DNA of 64,000 bases from Sphaerisporangium album (lineage in GTDB: Bacteria; Actinomycetota; Actinomycetes; Streptosporangiales; Streptosporangiaceae), in assembly GCF_003323745.1 (NCBI RefSeq), contig NZ_QOIL01000001.1, positions 434,001 to 498,000 on the forward strand, in the 5' to 3' direction. This document shows positions 12,140 through 19,852 of this stretch, piece by piece. Under the pieces are notes generated by a model. It searched no databases. It was not told the DNA's origin and worked only from the letters and a program-made list of their open reading frames with translations. Position 1 is the first letter of the stretch; every line of letters begins with the position of its first letter. Both the position numbers and the translations under genes were made by a program.

Positions 12140-12943
12140 CTAGAAGAACGACGGGATACGGGCGGCGACGCCGGTGGACCCGAGGGGGCCGAACGTCCTC
12201 CATACCCATACTTGCGCTCCCACGAGGATGGGTGTGACCGGAAGGGCCATGACACTGAGCACATTCAGCGTCGCCGGTGACGCCGTGTGGTCGAGCAGTG
12301 ACGATGCGAGGGCGGCCATCGGGACCGCGGCGGGCAGGGCGGCCACGACGGCCGTGAGCAGCAGCCGCCGTCCCGTGCGGGCCGCCTCGGCCCTGCCGGA
12401 CAGGCGCCAGGCCACGAACGAGCGGGCGTGGAAGGCGAAGGCGGCGGCGACCACGGCCCCGTACAGCAGGCCCACCAGGTCGAACGGCTGAGCGGGCAGG
12501 CCCCTGACCAGCGAGGCCAGGGCGACGCCCCACGACAGCGCGAGGCCCCAGGAGCCCGCGCAGAGCACCGCGTCCCAGAAGCCCCGCCAGGTGTCGCCGT
12601 CGAGCCTGCGGCGGAACCACAGGCCCGCGTCCCGCAGGATCCAGGACACCAGCAGCGCGACCACGACCGGGTACATGCCACTGAGGACCGTGCCCTCCAG
12701 GGCGGGGAAGGCGCCGAACAGCGTCCCGGCCAGCGCCACCAGCCAGACCTCGTTGGCGAGCACGTACGGGGCGATCGCCGCCACGAGGCGGTCGCGGTGC
12801 CGGGCCCGGGTGCCCGGCTCGCCGGCGCGCTCGCCCGCGCGGGCCAGCCAGGGAAGCGTCATGCCGACGCCGATGTCGAAGCCTTCCAGCGCGAAATAGC
12901 CGACCAGCAGCACGGCCAGGACCGCGAGCCAGATGATCTCCAT
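12140..12943 (-). CDS. cydB: Cytochrome bd ubiquinol oxidase subunit II (short form)
   Basis: 267 aa membrane subunit that stabilises the haem core of cytochrome bd. The N-terminal motif YFALEGFDIGVG is canonical and the C-terminus (PVTPILVGAQVWVWRTFG) matches the usual last helix. The family is usually 330-380 aa, so about 60-100 residues are absent. By eye only about seven helices remain, and the loss seems internal, in the second four-helix repeat. The frame is clean. A GAGGAG ribosome binding site precedes the ATG at 12943, and it lies 39 bp after cydA. It is probably functional, since the operon is intact. Confidence 0.9.
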   Translation of the reverse strand: MEIIWLAVLAVLLVGYFALEGFDIGVGMTLPWLARAGERAGEPGTRARHRDRLVAAIAPYVLANEVWLVALAGTLFGAFPALEGTVLSGMYPVVVALLVSWILRDAGLWFRRRLDGDTWRGFWDAVLCAGSWGLALSWGVALASLVRGLPAQPFDLVGLLYGAVVAAAFAFHARSFVAWRLSGRAEAARTGRRLLLTAVVAALPAAVPMAALASSLLDHTASPATLNVLSVMALPVTPILVGAQVWVWRTFGPLGSTGVAARIPSFF

Positions 12944-12982
12944 GGGGGGAGCTCCTCGAAGGGGGTCAGGGGGAGGCGGCGG

Positions 12983-14167
12983 TCACAGGGCGAGCGCCGG
13001 CGCGGGGGCGGGGTCGGCGGGTTCGGCCGCGCCGAGGGCGACCCGCTCCGGGCCGCGGCGCACGGCCCGCGCGATCAGCAGGTAGTCGACCAGGGCGAGC
13101 AGCCCGAGCACGCCGGCGAAGGCGATGAACGAGAACGTCACCATGCCCGTGGTCAGGCCGGGGGAGATCGCGTCGGCCACGCGCAGGCGGCCGAACACCA
13201 CCCATGGCTGGCGGCCGATCTCGCGGGCGAGCCAGCCCATGATCGCGGCGACGAAGGGCAGCGGCGTCATGAGCATGAGCAGCGGGTGCAGCCAGCGGGA
13301 GCGGGCGAGCACGTCCCGGATCAGCAGCGGCAGCATGCCGAACATCACGACGAAGTGGACGAGCTGGCCGATGGTCATCATGGTGACGAGGGCGGTGTCG
13401 GTGACGGGGGTCTCGAACTTGTTCGGCTGGATGTCGTTGACGAAGCCGAACTGGGCGTACCCGAACCCGACCGCGAGCGTGGCGCCGACGAACCCCCACA
13501 CCACGCCGGTGCGCAGTGAGCGGCGGAAGAACTCCTGGTCGGCGGTGCGCCGGAAGAGGTGGTAGGCGCTGGCCCCGATGATCACGAAGCTGCCCGTGAA
13601 GAGCCCGGCGCCGATGACGTGCGGGAACGCCATGACGAGGCTGGGGTTGGTGAGCAGCGCGCCGAAGTCGGTCAGGGCCAGGTGGTCGCCCCGCTGGACG
13701 GTGCCGGCCGGGTGCTGGAGGAAGGAGTTGGCCACCATGATCCAGAAGGCGCTCGCGTAGGCGGTGAGCGTCACCAGCCAGATGCACGCCAGGTGGAGCT
13801 TCTTCGGCAGGCGGTTCCAGCCGAAGATCCACAGCCCGAGGAAGGTGGATTCCAGGAAGAAGGCCACCAGCGTCTCGATCGCCAGCGGGGCGCCGAACAC
13901 GTCCCCGGCGTAGTGGGACAGCCCGCTCCAGGTGAGGCCGAACTGGAACTCCATCACCAGGCCGGTGAACACGCCCAGCGCGTAGTTGATCACGTAGATC
14001 TGGCCCCAGAACCGCGTCATGCGCTCGAACACCGGCCTGCCGGTGATGACGTGGCGCGTCTGCATGATCGCCACGAGGGGGGCCAGGCCGAGCGTCAGCA
14101 CGACGAACAGGAAGTGCAGGCTTCCCGTCACCGCGAACTGCGTCCGTGCCAGGTCGAGCACGTTCAT
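12983..14167 (-). CDS. cydA: Cytochrome bd ubiquinol oxidase subunit I (short Q-loop)
   Basis: 394 aa haem-bearing subunit that oxidises quinol and reduces oxygen under low oxygen. It shows the N-terminal haem b595/d ligand region GSLHFLF, FPHVIGAG, and the conserved GRQPW motif before the last helices. The length fits the short Q-loop (qOR1-type) class, not the about 520-aa E. coli type. The start is ATG 14167, with AGAGGG five bases upstream; the in-frame GTG at 14173 overlaps that site. It is first gene of cydABDC, under the divergent operator next to padR. Confidence 0.95.
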   Translation of the reverse strand: MNVLDLARTQFAVTGSLHFLFVVLTLGLAPLVAIMQTRHVITGRPVFERMTRFWGQIYVINYALGVFTGLVMEFQFGLTWSGLSHYAGDVFGAPLAIETLVAFFLESTFLGLWIFGWNRLPKKLHLACIWLVTLTAYASAFWIMVANSFLQHPAGTVQRGDHLALTDFGALLTNPSLVMAFPHVIGAGLFTGSFVIIGASAYHLFRRTADQEFFRRSLRTGVVWGFVGATLAVGFGYAQFGFVNDIQPNKFETPVTDTALVTMMTIGQLVHFVVMFGMLPLLIRDVLARSRWLHPLLMLMTPLPFVAAIMGWLAREIGRQPWVVFGRLRVADAISPGLTTGMVTFSFIAFAGVLGLLALVDYLLIARAVRRGPERVALGAAEPADPAPAPALAL

Positions 14168-14191
14168 GGTCACCCTCTTCTAGTTGTGCCT

Positions 14192-14230
14192 GTCTACATA
14201 TAGAGAGCCTACATGTAGACTGCCTACATG
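14192..14230. promoter_or_regulatory. Probable PadR operator between cydA and padR
   Basis: GTCTACAT (14192-14199) is exactly inverted as ATGTAGAC (14213-14220), with a 13-base spacer. Inside lies the perfect palindrome CTACATGTAG (14209-14218). GCCTACATG is also repeated directly (14207-14215 and 14222-14230). The site lies 25 bp upstream of cydA and 24 bp upstream of padR. This placement fits autoregulation and repression of cydABDC by the PadR protein, which is inferred. Confidence 0.75.
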
Positions 14231-14253
14231 AAGCACGTGGATAGGGTTTCCGG

Positions 14254-14595
14254 ATGAACACCGACGCGCTGCGCGGTCACATGGACGCCTTGCTCCTGTC
14301 CGTCCTGGAACACGAGCCGCTGCACGGGTACGCGATCATCGAGGCGTTGCAGGTCCGCAGCGGGGGCGCGCTCAGCGTGCCCACCGGCACCGTCTATCCC
14401 GCGCTGCGCCGGCTGGAGCGCCTGGGCTACCTCACCAGCGAGTGGGCGACCGTCGGCGGCCGCAAACGCCGCACCTACCGCCTCACGGGGGCCGGCCACA
14501 CCGCGCTGGCGGGGGAGCGCTCGGCCTGGCGCCAGTTCACCGACGCCATCGGCGGCGTCCTCGCCCCGCGGTCCACAGAGGGGCCCGCCCGCTGA
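14254..14595 (+). CDS. PadR-family transcriptional regulator
   Basis: 113 aa winged-helix regulator. The N-terminal PadR core is LLLSVLEHEPLHGYAII, then GTVYPALRRLERLGYLTSEW and GGRKRRTYRLTGAG; the C-terminal dimer helix is short. It is transcribed divergently from cydABDC, across a palindromic site, so control of cytochrome bd is likely. The signal it senses is unknown. It converges on the HAAS-like membrane protein, with 15 bp between stops, which is a common PadR neighbour. Confidence 0.92.
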   Translation: MNTDALRGHMDALLLSVLEHEPLHGYAIIEALQVRSGGALSVPTGTVYPALRRLERLGYLTSEWATVGGRKRRTYRLTGAGHTALAGERSAWRQFTDAIGGVLAPRSTEGPAR

Positions 14596-14610
14596 CGGGC
14601 CCCGCCGCGA

Positions 14611-15312
14611 TCAGTTCGCCGTCTCCGGCCCCCTCGCCGGCGTCGTCCGGCGGGAGACGATCAGGCAGCGCGTCGCGCTGAACAGCAGCGAGCCTGCGAC
14701 GGCGTAGCTGAAGAGGCAGGCGAACAGGCCCGCGGGGAAGAGGTCCGCGTCCAGCAGCATGGTCCCGCGTCCCAGCGTCAGCGCGGCCGACATGCCGATC
14801 ACCATCGGGACCTGGATCCACAGCAGGACGCCCAGGGCCCTGGTGACGATCTTGGGGTCGCGGTGCCGGAGCGGGCCGCGCACCAGCGTCAGCAGCGCCA
14901 GCGCGCCGAGGACGCCCATGCCGAACTGGAACCAGTCGAGGAAGTGGGCGAGCGGGGAGAACCACACGGGCCTGACCGGCGTCCACGGGTTCTGCGGGTA
15001 GACCCGCCAGATCACGCTCCAGACGATCGTGGACAGCGGGACGCTCACGAACAGCACGGCGGCCGTCCTGCGGCCCTGGCAGGCGGCCAGCTCCTCCTGG
15101 TAGCCGGGGGCGATCTCGGTGATCGTGCCGAACTCGGCGACCGCCAGGCGCTCCGCCTCGCCCCGGTCCATGCCCTCGGCGCGGTAGGCGTCGGCGGTGT
15201 CGGCCAGGCTGTCGCGCGCCTCGGCGACCATGTCCCGCCGGACTCGAAGCGGCCCGCGCAGCGTGCGGGCGAGCGTCGTCACGTAGTCGTCGATGACACT
15301 CGCGCTCGCCAT
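14611..15312 (-). CDS. HAAS/permease-prefix-like membrane protein
   Basis: 233 aa. The N-terminal about 70 aa (VRRDMVAEARDSLADTADAY, then EAERLAVAEFG) match the helical HAAS-type domain often found next to PadR regulators. About four transmembrane segments follow (about 78-95, 120-142, 160-182, 195-215). The start is ATG 15312 with GGGGAG just upstream; a longer frame starting at 15351 lacks a site. Function is unknown. The PadR neighbour suggests a regulated signalling or membrane role. Confidence 0.8.
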   Translation of the reverse strand: MASASVIDDYVTTLARTLRGPLRVRRDMVAEARDSLADTADAYRAEGMDRGEAERLAVAEFGTITEIAPGYQEELAACQGRRTAAVLFVSVPLSTIVWSVIWRVYPQNPWTPVRPVWFSPLAHFLDWFQFGMGVLGALALLTLVRGPLRHRDPKIVTRALGVLLWIQVPMVIGMSAALTLGRGTMLLDADLFPAGLFACLFSYAVAGSLLFSATRCLIVSRRTTPARGPETAN

Positions 15313-15447
15313 GTGCTCCCCAGGGACGGCCGTGATGAAATGCGCCCCCATTGTGGCCCGAAGCCGGTCCGGTCCGGAATCCGGGGAATCCCTGACACAT
15401 CCCTGGTGACCGCTCGTGGTACCGGGGACGCCCGTCCGCGGGGACGG

Positions 15448-16938
15448 TCAGCCGGCGCCCCTCGTGAGGGGGTGGACGACCGGCAGCGGGGTGGTGGAGC
15501 GGTGGGCGGCGGGGGTCGGCTGCGGGTGTCCGGCCGGGCGGCGCGAGGAGTGCGCGGCCGCCGTCCAGAACAGGACCACGGCGGTCACCGCGGCCACCAG
15601 CGCCATCCATCCGAGCGTGCGGCCGAGGCGCAACCCGTACCCGCAGGCCAGCCAGTACAGCGACAGCAGCATCTTCACGCGGCCCGGGGGGCTCGCCAGC
15701 CGGCGCATCTCCATGGCGCCGAACGCGAAGTCGGCCGACGTCCGCTCGTCGTCCACGGCGGGGCGCAGCCGCTCGTAGAGCGTGGCGAGGCGGCCGGGGT
15801 CCAGCGGCTGCTCGCCGCGCAGCGACCAGCCGCGCCACGCCTGCTCGTCGGCGAGGACGCGGCGGCGCGTCCACCAGCGGACGGGCGGCCAGCGGAGCTC
15901 CAGGCGCACGCCGGCCGGGGTGCGGGCGAACAGGCAGTCCGACAGGTGCAGGCCCTCCGGGTTGCGCAGCCGGCCGAGGGCGCACGCGCGCAGGTCCGCG
16001 CCGGTCAGGGTGAGCGCGCCCGCGTCCAGGCGGTCCAGGGAGACCACCCGCATCCGCCCGGCGTGCCGGGTCAGGGCCGAGGGGCCCGCCAGCGTCGCGT
16101 CCCGCAGGTCGACGTCGGCGTCGGACAGGCGCGCGGTGAACCGCCCCGCGAGGCCGGCGGCGCGCATGTCGACGCGGCAGCCTCCGGCGTCGAGGTGGAG
16201 CGCCGCCGAGGCGCGGATCTCCGGTAAGGACAGCCGGCGCCCGACCCGCATCGGCCCGAGGTAGGCGGTGCTGTGGAAGCGCGCCCCCTCGAACCCGGCG
16301 GTGCCCGCGCACGTGGCGGCGCGGAACGACAGGGCCCGGCGGAAGCGCGTCCCGCGGAAGATGGCGTCCCCGTCGAAGGTGACCCCGTCGAAGGCGGCGA
16401 AGCCGTGGAACTCCGCGCCGCGGAACGAGGCGTCCCTGCCGAACCGCGCGTCGCCGAACAGGGCGTCGCTGCCGACGCGGACCTGGTCGAACGCGCCGTG
16501 CCCGCGCACCCGCGCGCCGTGCATCGAGAACTCCCGGGAGAAGCGGACCTCGCGGAAGGAGACGTTGCGCGTGAAGCGGGTGTCGAAGAACGAGGCGAGC
16601 CGGTCGAAGCGCGCGTGGTCGAACGTCGCGTCGCCCGCGAAGACGACCTCGCCGAAGCGCGCGGGGCCGGTGAAGAGGGCGCGGTCGAAGCGCGCCCGGC
16701 CGAGGCGGCGGTCGACGCCGTCGAGGACGCGCGTCAGCAGATCCTCGTCGAGGGTCGTGCCGCGCAGGTCGAGGCCCTGGCCGGGGACGAGCCCGCGCAG
16801 GACGTCCTCCACCTCGGCCGGGGCGAGGTGGGCCAGGCACCGCCCGTACGGCTCGCGGGCGACTCCCACGCATTCGGGCGAGGTGTCGCACGTCCGCCAG
16901 CCGACGTCGAGCGGGACGATCTTCAGCGGGGATGTCAT
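15448..16938 (-). CDS. Pentapeptide-repeat membrane protein
   Basis: About 496 aa. Residues about 75-240 contain many degenerate pentapeptide repeats of the A(D/R)F pattern (for example ARFDR, TFDHARF, AEFHGFAAF), which build a right-handed beta-helix. A Cys-containing N-terminal strip (CDTSPECVG) precedes it. One transmembrane segment (LGWMALVAAVTAVVLFW) is near residue 455, followed by a Pro/His-rich tail. I chose ATG 16938; a TTG at 16965 is possible, and neither has a strong ribosome binding site. Function is unknown. Confidence 0.85.
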   Translation of the reverse strand: MTSPLKIVPLDVGWRTCDTSPECVGVAREPYGRCLAHLAPAEVEDVLRGLVPGQGLDLRGTTLDEDLLTRVLDGVDRRLGRARFDRALFTGPARFGEVVFAGDATFDHARFDRLASFFDTRFTRNVSFREVRFSREFSMHGARVRGHGAFDQVRVGSDALFGDARFGRDASFRGAEFHGFAAFDGVTFDGDAIFRGTRFRRALSFRAATCAGTAGFEGARFHSTAYLGPMRVGRRLSLPEIRASAALHLDAGGCRVDMRAAGLAGRFTARLSDADVDLRDATLAGPSALTRHAGRMRVVSLDRLDAGALTLTGADLRACALGRLRNPEGLHLSDCLFARTPAGVRLELRWPPVRWWTRRRVLADEQAWRGWSLRGEQPLDPGRLATLYERLRPAVDDERTSADFAFGAMEMRRLASPPGRVKMLLSLYWLACGYGLRLGRTLGWMALVAAVTAVVLFWTAAAHSSRRPAGHPQPTPAAHRSTTPLPVVHPLTRGAG

Positions 16939-17156
16939 GGCAAAGTCATACCCAATGTCGGGCAACGGGTAGCTAAATCGTGATGGAAAGGTGACACAGT
17001 GTTGCGGCGGTGATTGTTACGGCAGGTCCGCCAAGGTCAGACCACGCCAAGGCTACTGCCGGTCACTCGACATCTAGTGTCAAGATTCACCCTTTTCACC
17101 TTCTATATAGCTCTAGTACAAGATGAGGGGGCTTGGCACCTTTACGCTCCGGGACT

Positions 17157-19586
17157 ATGCGTGCTCTATCCCGGGCGATCGCCGCCCTAGCCGCCGCCGG
17201 CGTGGCCATCGCCGGTGTCGCCACCCTCGCCTCGTCCCCGGCCTCCGCGGAGCCGGGGACCGTTGTGATCAGCCAGGTCTACGGAGGGGGCGGCAACTCC
17301 GGCGCCCCGCTCACCAACGACTTCGTGGAACTGTTCAACCGCAGTGGCTCGGCCGTCTCCCTCGACGGCTGGTCGCTGCAATACGCCAGTGCCACCGGGA
17401 CCGGCAACTTCGCGTCCAACAAGCTCAACCTCGCGGGCTCGCTGGCGCCCGGCCAGTACCACCTGGTGCAGCTCGCCGCCGGCACGACGCCGTCCGGCCC
17501 CCTGCCCACGCCCGACACCACGGGCACCCTCAACCTGAGCGGCACGGCCGGCAAGGTCGCGCTGGTCCGCTCGCCCGACGGCCTGGCCTGCAACGGCGGC
17601 TCGGCGGTCTGCACCGCCGACCAGCTCGCGCTCATCGCCGACCTTGTCGGATACGGCACCGCCAACTTCTCCGAGGGCACGCCCGCCCCGGCGCTGACCA
17701 ACGCCACCGCGGGCCTGCGCGGCGACCACGGCTGCGCCGACACCGACGTGAACTCCGCCGACTTCACCACCGGCGCGCCCGCGCCCCGCAACTCGGCGAC
17801 CACGCCGGCCCCCTGCGGCGGGGACCCCACGCCGACGCCTTCCGACAGCCCCACCCCCACGGTGTCCCCGACGCCGACCCCGACCGTGACGCCCACCGTC
17901 ACCCCGACCCCGACCCCGACCCCGACGCCCACGCCGACCCCGACCCCGACGCCGACTCCCACGGGTGACCCGTGCGAGCTCCCGGCGACCCACCAGATCG
18001 CCGAGGTCCAGGGGAGCGGCGCCGCCAGCCCGATCACGGGCACCGCCGTGCGCGTCGAGGGCATCGTCACCGGCGGTTTCCAGGGCACCGGCAGGCTCGG
18101 CGGCCTCTACATCCAAGACCCGACCCCCGACGCCGACCCCGCGACCTCGGACGCGGTGTTCGTGCTCACCACCAAGCCGGCCAAGGTCGGCGACCGCGTC
18201 CTGGTCAGCGGCACCGTCGCCGAGTTCAACGGCCTCACCGAGCTGACCACGGTCTCGGCCGTGGACGTCTGCGGCACCGGCACGATCAAGCCCGCGAAGG
18301 TGAAGCTCCCGATCGCCGAGGGCGCCACCTACGAGCCGCTGGAGGGCGTGCTCGTCACGATCCCCGAGAAGCTCACCGTCTCCGAGGTCTACAACCTCGG
18401 CCGCTTCGGCGAGATCACGCTGTCCTCCGAGGGGCGCCTGTTCCAGGCGACCGACCGTCCCGGCGTCGACGCGGCCCTGAACACCCGCCGCTCGATCCTG
18501 CTGGACGACGGCTCCAACGTGCAGAACCCGCCGGCGCTGCCGTACCACACCGCGGGCTCCAACACCGTCCGCGTGGGTGACACGACCACGGCGCTCACCG
18601 GCATCCTGACCTACGGCTTCAACGTCTACCGCGTCGAGCCGACCCAGCCGGTCGCCTTCCAGGCGGACAACCCCCGCCCGGCCAAGCCCGAGAAGATCAC
18701 GGGCAACGTCAAGGTGGCGAGCCTGAACACCCTCAACTGGTTCACCACGCTGAACAAGCGCGGCGCGAACACCACCGAGGAGCGCGACCGCCAGCTCGCC
18801 AAGCTGGTCTCCACGCTCAGGGGCCTGAACCCGGACGTCGCCGGCCTCATGGAGGTCGAGAACAACGGCTACACCGCGCTGAACACGCTGATCGACGCCC
18901 TCAACGCCGAGGTCGGCGCCGGCACCTACAAGGGCATCATCGCCCCCTACACGGGCACCGACGAGATCCAGGTCGCGCTGATCTACAAGCCCGCGGTCGT
19001 CAAGCCGGTGGGCTTCCCGGCCTCCTCCAACGACCCGGTGTTCCGCCGTCCGCCGCTGATCCAGCAGTTCAAGCGGGCCAAGGGCAACGACCCCACGTCC
19101 TTCACGATGATCGTCAACCACTACAAGTCCAAGGGCTGTGACGGCGCCACCGGGCCGGACGCGGACCAGGGCGACGGCCAGAGCTGCTTCAACGCCGAGC
19201 GCGTGCGCCAGGCGGAGGCCACGCTCGGCCTCATCGACACCTACAACCTGCCCAACCCGGTCGTGCTCGGAGACCTCAACGCCTACGGCGAGGAGGACCC
19301 GATCCACACTCTGGAGGCCGGCAAGCTGGTCAGCGTCAGCAAGAAGTTCATCCCCAAGAACGACCGCTACAGCTACGTCTTCAGCGGCCTTTCGGGTGAG
19401 CTCGACCACGTGATGGTCGGCAGGCAGCTCGCCAAGATGGTCACCGGCGCCACGATCTGGCACATCAACGCCGACGAGGGCCGGTTCATGGACTACAACA
19501 CCGAGTTCAACCCGCCCGGCCTCTACTCGCCCGAGGCCTTCCGCTCCTCCGACCACGACCCGCTGCTGTTCGGGCTCAGCCTGTAG
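17157..19586 (+). CDS. Secreted ExeM/NucH-type extracellular endonuclease
   Basis: 809 aa. Signal peptide at about 1-31 (cleavage near ASSPASA). Then a lamin-tail domain (about 34-190, VVISQVYGGGGNSG), a Thr-Pro linker (about 235-270), an OB-fold domain (about 275-505) and a C-terminal endonuclease/exonuclease/phosphatase domain (about 525-809). The last carries MEVENNGY, MIVNHYKSKG, VVLGDLNAYG and SSDHDPLLF, the metal and catalytic motifs of DNase I-like enzymes. The role is likely degradation of extracellular DNA for phosphate or carbon. ATG 17157 is chosen because the signal peptide begins there; the upstream TTG at 17133 sits next to a GAGGGGG run. A strong terminator follows. Confidence 0.92.
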   Translation: MRALSRAIAALAAAGVAIAGVATLASSPASAEPGTVVISQVYGGGGNSGAPLTNDFVELFNRSGSAVSLDGWSLQYASATGTGNFASNKLNLAGSLAPGQYHLVQLAAGTTPSGPLPTPDTTGTLNLSGTAGKVALVRSPDGLACNGGSAVCTADQLALIADLVGYGTANFSEGTPAPALTNATAGLRGDHGCADTDVNSADFTTGAPAPRNSATTPAPCGGDPTPTPSDSPTPTVSPTPTPTVTPTVTPTPTPTPTPTPTPTPTPTPTGDPCELPATHQIAEVQGSGAASPITGTAVRVEGIVTGGFQGTGRLGGLYIQDPTPDADPATSDAVFVLTTKPAKVGDRVLVSGTVAEFNGLTELTTVSAVDVCGTGTIKPAKVKLPIAEGATYEPLEGVLVTIPEKLTVSEVYNLGRFGEITLSSEGRLFQATDRPGVDAALNTRRSILLDDGSNVQNPPALPYHTAGSNTVRVGDTTTALTGILTYGFNVYRVEPTQPVAFQADNPRPAKPEKITGNVKVASLNTLNWFTTLNKRGANTTEERDRQLAKLVSTLRGLNPDVAGLMEVENNGYTALNTLIDALNAEVGAGTYKGIIAPYTGTDEIQVALIYKPAVVKPVGFPASSNDPVFRRPPLIQQFKRAKGNDPTSFTMIVNHYKSKGCDGATGPDADQGDGQSCFNAERVRQAEATLGLIDTYNLPNPVVLGDLNAYGEEDPIHTLEAGKLVSVSKKFIPKNDRYSYVFSGLSGELDHVMVGRQLAKMVTGATIWHINADEGRFMDYNTEFNPPGLYSPEAFRSSDHDPLLFGLSL
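17866..17961 (+). repeat. Hexanucleotide CCGACC-type repeat encoding a Thr-Pro linker
   Basis: About 16 copies of a C-rich 6-base unit (CCGACC, CCCACG variants), coding (TP)n. It joins the lamin-tail domain to the OB-fold of the nuclease. Such linkers are flexible and their copy number often varies between strains. Confidence 0.85.
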
Positions 19587-19626
19587 GACCTAAGCCGTCC
19601 TGTTCATGGACGCTGAGATCTTGATG

Positions 19627-19662
19627 CGAGCCTCTGCGGGCTGACCGGCCCGCAGAGGCTCG
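19627..19662 (+). terminator. Terminator of the nuclease gene
   Basis: A perfect 15-bp stem (19627-19641 with 19648-19662), a six-base loop, and a downstream TTGCGTTA. A second hairpin GCCCGGCC/GGCCGGGC (19782-19799) lies closer to the convergent VWA gene and probably terminates it. Confidence 0.8.
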
Positions 19663-19852
19663 TTGCGTTACGGGCTCTCTGCGCCCACGCAGTGTCCTGG
19701 ACACGGTCTTCGGCCCGGCCGGCGGGACCGGCAGTGGCGAGACCGCTATGCGGAGCAAAGCGACCCCGGGGGGCGCCTGAAGCCCGGCCGAGGCCGGGCG
19801 GAGCTACGGTGTTCCGCCCGACCTTGGGGTTGATTGGTTCAGTTGGGTCGGG

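Noticed and set aside
17866-17961. CRISPR-like short repeats
   Set aside because: The 6-base periodic repeat codes a Thr-Pro linker inside a gene; there are no spacers.
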